Shown: positions 8,975-16,761 of the stretch, one piece after another
How positions within the stretch are numbered: position 1 is the first letter of the stretch
Layout: the number at the start of each line of letters is the position of its first letter
Assembly: GCF_015645445.1 (NCBI RefSeq)
Contig: NZ_JADOGI010000035.1
Span: forward strand, 1-64,000
Reading direction: 5' to 3'
From: Nonomuraea cypriaca
Lineage (GTDB): Bacteria; Actinomycetota; Actinomycetes; Streptosporangiales; Streptosporangiaceae
DNA: 64,000 nt
Made by a program: the position numbers and the translations under genes
Notes under the pieces: generated by a model
Database searches by the model: none
Seen by the model: the letters and a program-made list of their open reading frames with translations, nothing else
What the model was told of the DNA's origin: nothing

Positions 8975-9838
8975 GTGTCAAGGGACGGTTGGCGTCATTC
9001 GGTGTTCGCGCCCGTGATGGGGCTGATGATCTCCGCGTTGCTGATGGTGGCCGGAGTGGTGGAGACAGTGCTGGTGTCCGTGGGCGCGACCACGGCGCCG
9101 GCGGCCGCGGAGCTCGTGGTCACGCTGATCATCGCGGTGTTCGTGACCACCGTGCTCAGGATCGTCCGGGCCGTGCCGGACATCCGGCGGGAGAGCGCCG
9201 CGACGGCGCGGGCCAAGGCGAACGTCCAGGCGGTGAAGCCGGCGGACGACACGCTGGTGGGGCGACGGCTCAGGCTGTTCAGGGAGGCGGCCGAGGCGGG
9301 GAACGACTGCGAGGCGGTGCTGAGCGCCCGCTCCGCGCTGGACGACAGCGAGCTGGCCAACAAGCACCATCTTGACCACGCGCTCATCTGGGCGCTGCCG
9401 GTCTTCGGGTTCATCGGCACGGCGCTGACGATGGCCGCGATGGTCAGCTCGTTCTCCGGCGCCCTGGACAGCCAGGGAGACCCGAGCGTGCTGATCACCG
9501 CGCTCAAGCAGCACGTGCTGCCCGAGCTGGCGTCCGCGTTCGGCGTCACGCTGATCGCGCTGTTCCTGAGCGTGCTCGCGTTCGGTTCGATGGCGCTGGT
9601 CGAGCGGGCGGAACGGGCCGGTGTGGTGGCGGCCGACGAGGTGTTCCTGATCTACATCGCGCGCCTGCCCGCCAAGCAGGCGGCGCCCGCGATGAGCGGG
9701 CTCACCCAGGAACTGGCCCAGTCGAGAGGCCGGACGGAGGAGCTCGTCAAGGGCCTGGACGCGTTGCGTACCGCGGTGGAGCGGCTGAGCGCCACCGAGA
9801 GCCGGCCGCAGAAGTACACCCTGGTGAGGGAGCCGTGA
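8975..9838 (+). CDS. MotA/TolQ/ExbB-like ion-channel membrane protein
   Basis: 287 residues with four predicted membrane helices (about 10-36, 46-64, 136-158, 186-209) and a cytoplasmic loop between helices 2 and 3, as in the MotA/TolQ/ExbB proton-channel family. Helix 3 (ALPVFGFIGTALTMAAMV) and helix 4 (ASAFGVTLIALFLSVLAFG) have the small-residue patterns that line the channel in that family. The C-terminal 70 residues are a charged tail, probably helical. It overlaps the next gene by 4 bp (GTGA), so the two are translationally coupled and should form one complex. Start: GTG at 8975 with no good ribosome site; an ATG at 9017 is an alternative. Confidence 0.75.
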   Translation: MSRDGWRHSVFAPVMGLMISALLMVAGVVETVLVSVGATTAPAAAELVVTLIIAVFVTTVLRIVRAVPDIRRESAATARAKANVQAVKPADDTLVGRRLRLFREAAEAGNDCEAVLSARSALDDSELANKHHLDHALIWALPVFGFIGTALTMAAMVSSFSGALDSQGDPSVLITALKQHVLPELASAFGVTLIALFLSVLAFGSMALVERAERAGVVAADEVFLIYIARLPAKQAAPAMSGLTQELAQSRGRTEELVKGLDALRTAVERLSATESRPQKYTLVREP

Positions 9839-10458
9839 GGAAGCGCCCGGTCAGATCGTTCGCGCCGCCGCTCGACCTGCGCTTCATCGATCTGTTCATG
9901 TCCATCGTCCTGGCGCTGGCCTTCGTCGCGATCATGCTGACGGTCGTGGCGCGGATGCTGCCGACGGAGAACGCCACGCCGCCTTCCCGCCAGGAGAAGA
10001 GCGTGGCCCAGCTGAAGAGGGAGCTCGACGCGGCCCTGGTCGCCAAGCAGCAGGCCGAGACCGAGCTGCGTACGACGCGGGCGCAGATCGCGGACCAGAC
10101 CGCCTTCGCACTGCCGTGGTGGCTGATCGGGTTCTGCGCCCTGCTCGGCGTGCTGGCCGTGTTCATGACCTGGCGCATCCGGCTGTGGAGCAAGGGGCGT
10201 CTGCCCGGCCTGCGTACCTGGGTGCTGGTCACCGTGGTGGTGGCCGTGGTGACGGGGGTGATCAGGTCGCTGAGTGACAGGGACGGCTATCTGCTGCTCG
10301 CCGAGATCCCCTGGTGGGCCGCCGACGCGCTCTGCCTGGGGCTGTTGCTGGTCGCGTACGTGCTGATCTCCGACATCCGGGCGGGACATGCGACGCTCGG
10401 CGAGATCAGGGCACGGTCGGGGCGCGCGCCGGCCCGGGACGGCGACCTGGTCCGCTAG
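9835..10458 (+). CDS. ExbD/MotB-like membrane protein with coiled coil and extra helices
   Basis: 207 residues. The first helix (about 16-40) begins with LDLRFIDLFMSIVLALAF, matching the FID-plus-hydrophobic pattern of ExbD/TolR/MotB, where the Asp (here Asp19) carries protons. A coiled coil follows (about 52-88), but instead of a periplasmic peptidoglycan-binding domain there are three more helices (about 96-115, 128-145, 160-180) and a short basic tail. That layout is not standard for MotB or ExbD. GTG start overlaps the preceding stop. It should pair with the upstream channel protein to make an ion-driven stator. Confidence 0.65.
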   Translation: MRKRPVRSFAPPLDLRFIDLFMSIVLALAFVAIMLTVVARMLPTENATPPSRQEKSVAQLKRELDAALVAKQQAETELRTTRAQIADQTAFALPWWLIGFCALLGVLAVFMTWRIRLWSKGRLPGLRTWVLVTVVVAVVTGVIRSLSDRDGYLLLAEIPWWAADALCLGLLLVAYVLISDIRAGHATLGEIRARSGRAPARDGDLVR

Positions 10459-10574
10459 GGAACCTCCCGGGCCGCTCCCTGAGGCGATCCCCCTGGCCGG
10501 CCCCCCGTCCGGCGGCTTACGTTCGGGCGACGAGCGAGCCCGCGGCACGCGGCATCAGCCGAAAAGAGAGCGCA

Positions 10575-10595
10575 ATGTCGGAAAAGCGGCTGTAG
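10575..10595 (+). other. Possible 6-residue leader ORF
   Basis: ATG TCG GAA AAG CGG CTG TAG (MSEKRL) is preceded by a GAGAG ribosome-site-like run 4 nt upstream. It stands in the 256-nt gap before the vWA gene, 12 nt before a long-range stem. Small size makes it speculative. Confidence 0.25.
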
Positions 10596-10607
10596 GGTCC
10601 GGAATCA

Positions 10608-10709
10608 GACTGGCCGCGGGACTTCGGTGCGACTTCCGGAACCCGTCTTTAAAGCGATGCTTCGCAGCTCGTGCCCCCATTCCCCGGCCAGTCCCAGACT
10701 TCCTGGGAG
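10608..10709 (+). promoter_or_regulatory. Structured RNA element upstream of the vWA gene
   Basis: GACTGGCC (10608-10615) pairs with GGCCAGTC (10686-10693), closing a 70-nt interior that can form smaller hairpins, for example GCGA/TCGC at about 10654-10665. A second hairpin, TCCCAG/CTGGGA (10692-10697/10703-10708), covers most of the GGGAG ribosome site of the vWA gene (10705-10709) and shares 2 nt with the long stem. The two helices therefore compete, as in translational switches. A separate small RNA is also possible. Confidence 0.4.
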
Positions 10710-10714
10710 CTCTA

Positions 10715-12208
10715 GTGGACACCTACACCGACCTGATCGAGTGCGAGGACGTGCTGCTCTTCGCGAACGCGGCGATCACCTCGACCGGCCAGCGCGAGTT
10801 CCACAGCGCGGCCGGCGAGCAGCGGCTGTCCCTGGACTTCCTGCATCTCTACATCCAGGGCAACTATCCCGACCTGTACGCCGCCGCCCTCGCACTCGAC
10901 ATCAACGACCACAACGCCGCGCTGATCATCGGCAACCTGCTCAAGCGGCCGGGCCACGGCGACGGGCGGCTGATCGCGCGGCGGCTGGAGCGGATGAGTC
11001 CGCCCCGCGTCTACCGGCTCTTCCAGCGCCTTCGCCGCGACGGCGTCAACAACCGGCGCACCAGGGCCGTCATCCGGGACTGGCTCGCCGCCCGCCCCGA
11101 CCTGGCCTTCGACGCCGTCAAGTACCGCGCGGCGGTGAAGTCCGCGGTGCGCCACGCGCATCTGCGGCCGGACGGAGAGCTGGGCGACTTCCTGTTCGCG
11201 CCGTTCAGCCGCACCCGCTATGACACGCCCCTCCTGGAGGCGTGGCGGCGCGCGCACTATGACAAGTCGGCCATGTACGAGCTGCCCTACACCGTCGCGG
11301 AGGGGTTCGCCGCCCGCCACGGCATCGACAGGCCGACCTTCCTCGACCGCATCGCCCCCAAGCTGACCAGGCTCGAACGCCTGCGGATGACCGAGTCGGC
11401 GCGGCGGGACGGGGTGGACACCGAGGCGAACCTGGCCGCCATGCCGCTGGTCAGGCTGGCCTCGTACGTGTTGTCGCTGCGGGCAGACGTGCGGACCCGG
11501 CGGCGGGCCGAGCTGGTGGCCGCCCTGCGCGCGTCGGCGGCCCGCGCGGCCGGGGCGCGTGCGGGCACGTGGGGGAGCGTGGTGGCGGTGCTCGACGACA
11601 GCTTCTCGTCGTTCGGCTCGCCGGTGAAGCGGCGCCGCCCGCTGGCGGTCGCGCTGGCCTGCCACCACCTGCTGGCCGCGCTGGCCGGCTCCTACCGGGG
11701 CCTGTGGGTGTCGCGCGGGACCGATCCGCTGCAGGTACGGCCGTCCGGCCCCACGCCGCTCGGTCAGCGCGTACTCGACGCCCTCGAACACCGGCCCGGC
11801 CTGCTCGTCATCGTCTCCGACGGCTGGGACAACGCGCCGCCCGGGCTGGCCGGCGAGGTGCTGCGGGTCTGGCGGCGCAAGCTCGACCCCGGAGGCGAGG
11901 TGGGCATCGTGCACCTGAACCCGGTCTATGACGCCGAGCGGTTCGACGTGCGGCGGCTGTCGCCGATGGTGCCGACGGCCGGCATCCGCGACGCGGAGGA
12001 CCTGCCGGCGCTGGTGGAGCTGGCCAGGTTCGCCGAGGGGCGGACCGGGCTCGCGGAGCTACGCGCATACCTGGCGGACCGGGCGGCGGCCCTGACGGAC
12101 CGGGCGGCACCGGCGGGTCGGGTGACGCCGGGGGATCCGTCGAGCTCGGTGGATCAAGTGGCGGCAGCGGATCAGGTGGCGCGGGGGAATCGGGTGGGGC
12201 GGTCGTGA
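10715..12208 (+). CDS. vWA-domain protein with N-terminal helical region
   Basis: 497 residues from the GTG at 10715 (GGGAG 5 nt upstream); the frame is open further up to 10388, but that part overlaps the previous gene and reads as non-coding. Residues 1-280 look all-helical and repetitive. Residues about 285-440 form a von Willebrand A domain: VVAVLDDSFSS gives the MIDAS pattern D294-x-S296-x-S298, with Asp369 in IVSDGWDN. The Ala/Asp-rich C-terminal tail is low complexity. Helical repeat plus vWA is also the architecture of Ro60/TROVE proteins, but I see no clear TROVE signature. It overlaps the next gene by 4 bp. Likely a metal-dependent adaptor or chaperone of the operon's complex. Confidence 0.65.
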   Translation: MDTYTDLIECEDVLLFANAAITSTGQREFHSAAGEQRLSLDFLHLYIQGNYPDLYAAALALDINDHNAALIIGNLLKRPGHGDGRLIARRLERMSPPRVYRLFQRLRRDGVNNRRTRAVIRDWLAARPDLAFDAVKYRAAVKSAVRHAHLRPDGELGDFLFAPFSRTRYDTPLLEAWRRAHYDKSAMYELPYTVAEGFAARHGIDRPTFLDRIAPKLTRLERLRMTESARRDGVDTEANLAAMPLVRLASYVLSLRADVRTRRRAELVAALRASAARAAGARAGTWGSVVAVLDDSFSSFGSPVKRRRPLAVALACHHLLAALAGSYRGLWVSRGTDPLQVRPSGPTPLGQRVLDALEHRPGLLVIVSDGWDNAPPGLAGEVLRVWRRKLDPGGEVGIVHLNPVYDAERFDVRRLSPMVPTAGIRDAEDLPALVELARFAEGRTGLAELRAYLADRAAALTDRAAPAGRVTPGDPSSSVDQVAAADQVARGNRVGRS

Positions 12209-13998
12209 TTGATCTGACCGGGCTCGAGACGCGGCCCGCGCAGACCTGGGGGGCGGTGCGTCTGGTGCCGCTCGTACGCCGTGAGCCCGTCGAGGACCTG
12301 CGGCTGCACGCCAAGGTGTACGGCGACGAGGCCTCCGCCGTGTTCCTGCCCGACAGCGCCGTCTACACCGCGTACGTGCCGCACGCCTTCGTCGCGTCGT
12401 GGACCGACGACGGCACCCCGGCGGCGGCGTACGGCACGCAGCTCGGGCAGCCCCTGCGGCACATGGGCGTCAGGTTTCGCCGCAGGATGGCGCGGAGCGC
12501 CGACAAGAACCGGCTCAGGTTCCTGCCGCTGCACCTGGCCCTGGAGGGCTTCCTGGCGCTGCACTTCGGCGGCCCGGTGATCGCCTGGGAGGAGTGGTCG
12601 CGCCAGGCGGTCGCGCACGGCCTGTCCCCCCGCGCCGAGGACGCCTACACCGGCGCCGAGGTGCACGGGTTGGACGACGCGCTCAAGGTGTTCGAGATCT
12701 ACCCGGGGCAGTGCGGGTTGCTGCTCTATGTGGCCGACGCGCTGGCCGGCGCGTTCGTGGTGCCGCACCCGGAGGATTACCGGGCGCTGCACCCGACGCT
12801 GATCCGCGACCTGTACGGCGAGCTGATCTACGACTACGCGATGTTCCACCCGGTCAGGGACTTCCCCGCGGTCATCGACGAGACGGGGGTCTCCTCGCTG
12901 GCCGGCCTGCGGGCGCAGGCCGTACGGCAGGTGGTCATGGTCCGACTGTGTCCGGGCCGCCCACGGGGAGCGAGGAAAGGCGGCGAGGAGGTCCGGAAAC
13001 TTGGGTTCTTCGTCTTTCGGACCTACAGTCGTTCCATGGAGGTACGGCGCTTCGTCATCGTGGCCTACGACGCGGCCGAGTTGCTCGACATCGCCTGCGT
13101 CACCTCGACCCTGGTGATCGCGAACTGGCACGGCGCGAAACCGTGCTACGACCTGAGCGTGGTCGCCCCCGGCGGACACGCCGTCACCTGCGGCACCGGG
13201 CTGACCCTGCAGAGCCAGCAGGCGCTGGAGCGGACCACCGGGCCCCTCGACACGCTGCTGGTGTCGGGCGGGATCGGCCACGAGGACGCGGCGGCCAACC
13301 CGCTGGTCACCAGCCATGTCCGCAGGCTGGCCAGGGAGAGCAGGCGCGTCGCGTCCGTCTGCACGGGAGCGTACATCCTCGCCGCCGCCGGCCTGCTCGA
13401 CGGGCGGCGCGCCACCACGCACTGGGAGCAGGCGCACACGCTGGCGAGCCGCTTCCCCAAGGTGTCCGTCGACCCGGACCCGATCTTCATTCGCGACGGC
13501 AACGTCTCGACCTCCGCCGGCGTCACCGCCGCGCTCGACCTCACCCTGGCCTTCGTCGAGGAGGACAACGGCACCGAGGTGGCCAGGGCCGTCGCCCGCA
13601 ACATGGTCACCTACCTGCAGCGGCCCGGCAACCAGGCGCAGATGAGCATGTTCGTCAGCGGCCCCTCACCGGCGGACGGCCTGGTCAAGCGGACCGTCGA
13701 GCACATCACCGCCCACCTGTCCGCCGACCTCGGCACGGCGGTGCTGGCGGCGGAGGCCGGGGTCAGCGAGCGGCACCTCACCCGGCTGTTCCTCAAGCAT
13801 CTGGGGCTGACGCCAGGGCGGTTCGTCCGGCAGGCGCGCACCGAGGCCGCCGCCCACCTGCTGGCGTCCACGTCGCTGCCGATGGCGTCCGTCGCGGTGC
13901 GGTGCGGGTTCGGCACGGCGGAGACGTTGCGGCAGGCGTTCACCGACAGGTACGGCATCCCGCCCTCCCGCTACCGCCTGACCCAGGCAGCCCGCTGA
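12205..13998 (+). CDS. ARPP-1-like domain reading in frame into a GlxA-type regulator
   Basis: The GTG at 12205 overlaps the vWA stop (GTGA). Residues 1 to about 240 (ETRPAQTWGAVRLVPLVR ... HPTLIRDLYGELIYDYA) resemble the ARPP-1 family, which I recall as a domain found near ADP-ribosylglycohydrolase and phosphatase genes; no biochemical role is known to me. No stop codon follows: after a Gly/Arg-rich stretch (about 250-277) the same frame enters a complete DJ-1/AraC regulator. So this is either a real 597-residue fusion, or an ARPP-1 gene that lost its stop and is read through. A promoter and an internal ATG at 13036 (see that entry) favour separate expression of the regulator. Family assignment is moderately sure. 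Confidence 0.5.
   Translation: MIDLTGLETRPAQTWGAVRLVPLVRREPVEDLRLHAKVYGDEASAVFLPDSAVYTAYVPHAFVASWTDDGTPAAAYGTQLGQPLRHMGVRFRRRMARSADKNRLRFLPLHLALEGFLALHFGGPVIAWEEWSRQAVAHGLSPRAEDAYTGAEVHGLDDALKVFEIYPGQCGLLLYVADALAGAFVVPHPEDYRALHPTLIRDLYGELIYDYAMFHPVRDFPAVIDETGVSSLAGLRAQAVRQVVMVRLCPGRPRGARKGGEEVRKLGFFVFRTYSRSMEVRRFVIVAYDAAELLDIACVTSTLVIANWHGAKPCYDLSVVAPGGHAVTCGTGLTLQSQQALERTTGPLDTLLVSGGIGHEDAAANPLVTSHVRRLARESRRVASVCTGAYILAAAGLLDGRRATTHWEQAHTLASRFPKVSVDPDPIFIRDGNVSTSAGVTAALDLTLAFVEEDNGTEVARAVARNMVTYLQRPGNQAQMSMFVSGPSPADGLVKRTVEHITAHLSADLGTAVLAAEAGVSERHLTRLFLKHLGLTPGRFVRQARTEAAAHLLASTSLPMASVAVRCGFGTAETLRQAFTDRYGIPPSRYRLTQAAR
13001..13029 (+). promoter_or_regulatory. Promoter inside the long frame, leaderless start of the regulator
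   Basis: TTGGGT (13001-13006), 17-nt spacer, TACAGT (13024-13029), then 6 nt to ATG 13036. This is a good actinobacterial promoter geometry and places the transcription start at the start codon. Confidence 0.5.
13036..13998 (+). CDS. GlxA family transcriptional regulator (DJ-1/PfpI + AraC)
   Basis: 320 residues from the ATG at 13036. The N-terminal half is a class I glutamine-amidotransferase-like DJ-1/PfpI domain (VIVAYDAAELLDIACVTSTL ... VSGGIGHED ... VASVCTGAYILAAAGLLDGRRATTHW), used as a sensor in this family. The C-terminal 100 residues carry two AraC-type helix-turn-helix motifs (LAAEAGVSERHLTRLFLKHLGLTPGRFV and MASVAVRCGFGTAETLRQAF). The frame is continuous with the upstream ARPP-1-like domain, but this start has its own promoter. 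Targets unknown; an adjacent location suggests control of the island or of nearby genes. Confidence 0.8.
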   Translation: MEVRRFVIVAYDAAELLDIACVTSTLVIANWHGAKPCYDLSVVAPGGHAVTCGTGLTLQSQQALERTTGPLDTLLVSGGIGHEDAAANPLVTSHVRRLARESRRVASVCTGAYILAAAGLLDGRRATTHWEQAHTLASRFPKVSVDPDPIFIRDGNVSTSAGVTAALDLTLAFVEEDNGTEVARAVARNMVTYLQRPGNQAQMSMFVSGPSPADGLVKRTVEHITAHLSADLGTAVLAAEAGVSERHLTRLFLKHLGLTPGRFVRQARTEAAAHLLASTSLPMASVAVRCGFGTAETLRQAFTDRYGIPPSRYRLTQAAR

Positions 13999-14141
13999 CG
14001 CGCTTTCCTGCCGCGCGGGCGCGCAGGCGCGCGGGAGCGCGGGAGCGCGCGCGGGCGGGCTGCCGGGCGCGGGCCGGCACGGGCGGGCACCCGGACCGAC
14101 GCGGCCCGTCCGGGAGCGGGCCGGGGCGCAGGCCCGCTCGG

Positions 14142-15239
14142 TCACTCGCCTGGCAGTTGTCCCAGGGTCACGTTGATCGTCTCGGTCTCGCCGTTGGCCC
14201 GGATCACCCCGACCTGGACGCGTTGGCCGGGCCTGAGCGAGGCGACGATCTCGGACAGTTGCCCCATGGTCAGCGTCTCCTTGCCGTTGATCGAGACGAT
14301 CACGTCCCCGGCCCTGATCCCGGCCTTGTCGGCGCCTCCGCCCCGCTCGACCACGGCCACCCCGACCCCGGCCGGCTGCCCGTCGGCCCCGATGACCGTG
14401 CTGCCCCGGATGCCGAGCGCGGCCCGGCGGCTGTTGGTGACCTTGCCCTGCTTGACGATCTGCGCGGCGATGTCGGTGGCGGTGTTGCTCGGGATCGCGA
14501 ACCCGATCCCGGGAGCCGCGCCCCCGCCCAGGTCGGGGTCGGTGGCCGCGAGCGTCGGGATGCCGATCACCTGACCCGACAGGTCCACGAGCGCGCCGCC
14601 GCTGTTGCCCGGGTTGATGGCGGCCGAGGTCTGGATCGCCCCCGCGATGGTGGCGCCGGGCGAGCCGGGGTTCTGCGGCTCGGTGACCGTACGGCCGAGG
14701 GCGGAGATGATGCCGTTCGTCACGCTGCCCGACAGGCCCAGCGGGTTGCCCATGGCGAGCACGATCTGCCCGACCCTGAGCTTGGCGGAGTTCCCGAACC
14801 TGGCGGGACGCAGGCCCTCGGGGTTCTCCACCTTGATCACCGCCAGGTCCCCCACGCTGAAGGTCTTGACCAGGCTGGCCCGGCGTGGCGCGCCGCCGGT
14901 GGCGGTAGTGACGTTCATCTCGGTGGCCTGGCCGACCACGTGCGCGTTGGTGACGATGTGGCCCGCGGAGTCGTACACGATGCCGGAGCCGAGCCCGACC
15001 CTGGTGTTGATCTGCACGATGGACGGCAGCACGTTCGTGATGACCCGCTCGTACGCCGCCTCCAGCGGTTGCGCCGCCGTGGGCGACGGGGACGGCGACG
15101 TGGCGGTCGCGGTCGGCGTGGCGGGCGTCCCGGTGGCCGTGGGCGAGGTGGTGGGGCCCGTGGCGATGGGAGGCCCGCAGCCGGCGAGCAGTACGGCGGC
15201 AGCGGCCAGTCCCGCGACGATCTCCCTCATGGGGGACAC
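14142..15239 (-). CDS. HtrA/DegP-type serine protease lipoprotein with PDZ domain
   Basis: 365 residues. Signal segment and lipobox LLAGC (Cys21), then a Thr/Pro/Ser-rich linker to about 56. The trypsin-like domain has the catalytic triad His100 (VTNAHVV), Asp131 (VGDLAVIKV) and Ser213 (NPGNSGGAL); residues about 265-360 form a PDZ domain (AGIRAGDVIVSINGK). Acts outside the membrane in protein quality control. The GTG at 15239 or the ATG at 15230 can start it; neither has a clear ribosome site. It is 11 nt downstream of the acyl-CoA synthetase gene and may be co-transcribed with it. The 142-nt gap after it (14000-14141) is simple GC-rich sequence. Confidence 0.9.
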   Translation of the reverse strand: MSPMREIVAGLAAAAVLLAGCGPPIATGPTTSPTATGTPATPTATATSPSPSPTAAQPLEAAYERVITNVLPSIVQINTRVGLGSGIVYDSAGHIVTNAHVVGQATEMNVTTATGGAPRRASLVKTFSVGDLAVIKVENPEGLRPARFGNSAKLRVGQIVLAMGNPLGLSGSVTNGIISALGRTVTEPQNPGSPGATIAGAIQTSAAINPGNSGGALVDLSGQVIGIPTLAATDPDLGGGAAPGIGFAIPSNTATDIAAQIVKQGKVTNSRRAALGIRGSTVIGADGQPAGVGVAVVERGGGADKAGIRAGDVIVSINGKETLTMGQLSEIVASLRPGQRVQVGVIRANGETETINVTLGQLPGE

Positions 15240-15250
15240 TTCTGCCCATC

Positions 15251-16681
15251 TCAGCCCGAAAGATACGCTTCCCGGACGTTACGCCTGCTCAGCTTGCCTG
15301 TCGGCGTACGCGGCAGCGACTCGCGATATTCGATCACCCGCGGATGCTTGAGCCTGGCCAGCCGGGGCGCGCAGTGCCGCAGCAGGTCCGCGGTCAGCTC
15401 CTCGCCACCGGAGATCCCGGCGGCCGGCTGGACGAGCGCCACGACCTTGTGCCCCCACTCGGGGTCGGGCACGCCGATCACCGCCACGTCCGCGACGGAG
15501 GGGTGTTCGAGCAGCGCCGCCTCGATCTCGGCGGGATAGATGTTCACGCCGCCCGAGATGATCAGGTCGGTCCTGCGGTCGAGCAGGAACAGGTAGCCGT
15601 CCTTGTCGAGGTAGCCGATGTCGCCGGGCGTGTACGCCGCCCCCCGCATGGCCGCCGCCGTCTTGGCGGGATCGCCGTGGTACTCGAACCTGTTGATGCC
15701 CCCGATGTACACCAGCCCCGGCTCCCCGGCGGCCGCCTCGTGACCGTCCTCGCCGACGATCGTGAACGTCATCCCGTCCAGCGCCCTGCCGACCGTTCCC
15801 GGCCTGGCCAGCCACTCCTGAGAGGAGACCATGGTCGCCACGGCGGCCTCGGTGGAGCCGTAGTACTCCCACAGGATGGGCCCGAGCCAGTCGATCATGG
15901 CCTGCTTGACGGCCGGCGGGCACGGGGCCGCGCCGTGGTAGAGATGGGTGAGGGACAACAGGTCGTACGACTCCCGCTCCGGCACCGCCAGCAGCCGGTG
16001 GAACATCGTGGGCACCATGAACGCGTTCGTCACCCGGTGCCGCTCGATCAGCTCCAGCGCGGCGGCGGCCTCGAACCGCTCTGGCGCCACGATCGAGTGC
16101 CCGAACTGCAGCGCCATCATGGCCTGCCCGTACGGCGCCGAGTGGTAGAGCTGCGAGCACACCAGGTGCACCCCGCCCATCGGCAGCCCGAAGTGCCGCC
16201 AGCTCTTGCGCATGAGGATCGGGTAGAGCTCCTCGGGCGTCAGGTCCAGCAACCGACGCCGCACTCCCTTGGGCCGCCCGGTGGTCCCCGAGGTGTAGAG
16301 CATCATCGACCCGGCCCGCCGATACCCCGGGGCCATCTCGGACTGCCCGTCAACCAGTTCCCTGACCGTGAGGGCGTCCGGCGAGATCATCACCTTGGCC
16401 CCGCAGTCGGCCACGATGTAGTCGATCTCCTCGGGGGTGAAGTGCCAGTTGACGGGCACCAGGTAGGCGCCGATCTGGTAGGTGGCGAGCATCATGGTGA
16501 GGGCGTCGAGCCCGTTCTTCAGCACGGTCACCACGTAGTCGCCTGGACCGGTCCCGAGCGAGGTCAGGCCGTTGGAGGCGCGGTTCACCAGGGTGAGCAG
16601 CTCTCCGTACGTCGCGCTCCCGTCGCCGAGCAGCGCCGGGCGAGCAGGGTCGTCGGCCGCGATCTCATAGAAACCCCTCAT
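15251..16681 (-). CDS. Acyl-CoA synthetase (FadD family)
   Basis: ANL-superfamily enzyme that activates a carboxylic acid with ATP and CoA. The 476-residue protein has the P-loop LYTSGTTGRPKGVRR, the YGSTEAA motif, the DRRTDLIISGGVNIYPAEIE hinge region and the C-terminal catalytic Lys in RTPTGKLSRR. It is a close relative of the FadD at 54.5 kb (shared CP.VKQAM.W pattern), suggesting a related substrate, perhaps a steroid or branched side-chain acid. The ATG at 16681 lacks a ribosome site but has TATGGT 8 nt upstream and a 15-bp palindrome next to it. Confidence 0.88.
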   Translation of the reverse strand: MRGFYEIAADDPARPALLGDGSATYGELLTLVNRASNGLTSLGTGPGDYVVTVLKNGLDALTMMLATYQIGAYLVPVNWHFTPEEIDYIVADCGAKVMISPDALTVRELVDGQSEMAPGYRRAGSMMLYTSGTTGRPKGVRRRLLDLTPEELYPILMRKSWRHFGLPMGGVHLVCSQLYHSAPYGQAMMALQFGHSIVAPERFEAAAALELIERHRVTNAFMVPTMFHRLLAVPERESYDLLSLTHLYHGAAPCPPAVKQAMIDWLGPILWEYYGSTEAAVATMVSSQEWLARPGTVGRALDGMTFTIVGEDGHEAAAGEPGLVYIGGINRFEYHGDPAKTAAAMRGAAYTPGDIGYLDKDGYLFLLDRRTDLIISGGVNIYPAEIEAALLEHPSVADVAVIGVPDPEWGHKVVALVQPAAGISGGEELTADLLRHCAPRLARLKHPRVIEYRESLPRTPTGKLSRRNVREAYLSG

Positions 16682-16689
16682 ATCCGCAG

Positions 16690-16710
16690 ACCATACAGAA
16701 TTAGATTCTG
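16690..16710. promoter_or_regulatory. Operator palindrome overlapping the fadD promoter
   Basis: CAGAATTAGATTCTG (16696-16710) is a perfect 15-bp palindrome directly upstream of the -10 box TATGGT (minus strand, 16690-16695) of the acyl-CoA synthetase gene. A near copy lies before the FadE34-like gene at 17683. A TetR-family repressor site is likely. The divergent gene at 16762 starts 52 nt away. Confidence 0.55.
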
Positions 16711-16761
16711 CTGGGGGAATAGAGGAATTGTCCCTTGCCGTAGTGACGTAACCTCAAGGTC

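Noticed and set aside
10608..10693. A Y-RNA-like tRNA mimic next to the vWA gene
   Set aside because: The stem is real, but I found no T-arm-like GGTTCGAATCC string or other tRNA-like module, so I list it only as a structured element.
8975..12208. Calling the operon a Zorya system
   Set aside because: ZorC/ZorD/ZorE-type partners (helicase, nuclease) are absent and the MotB-like protein lacks a peptidoglycan-binding domain.
12172..13437. Long minus-strand frame opposite the ARPP-1/GlxA genes (421 codons)
   Set aside because: Composition is Gly/Arg/Asp/Val-rich shadow type; the plus strand has clear family motifs.
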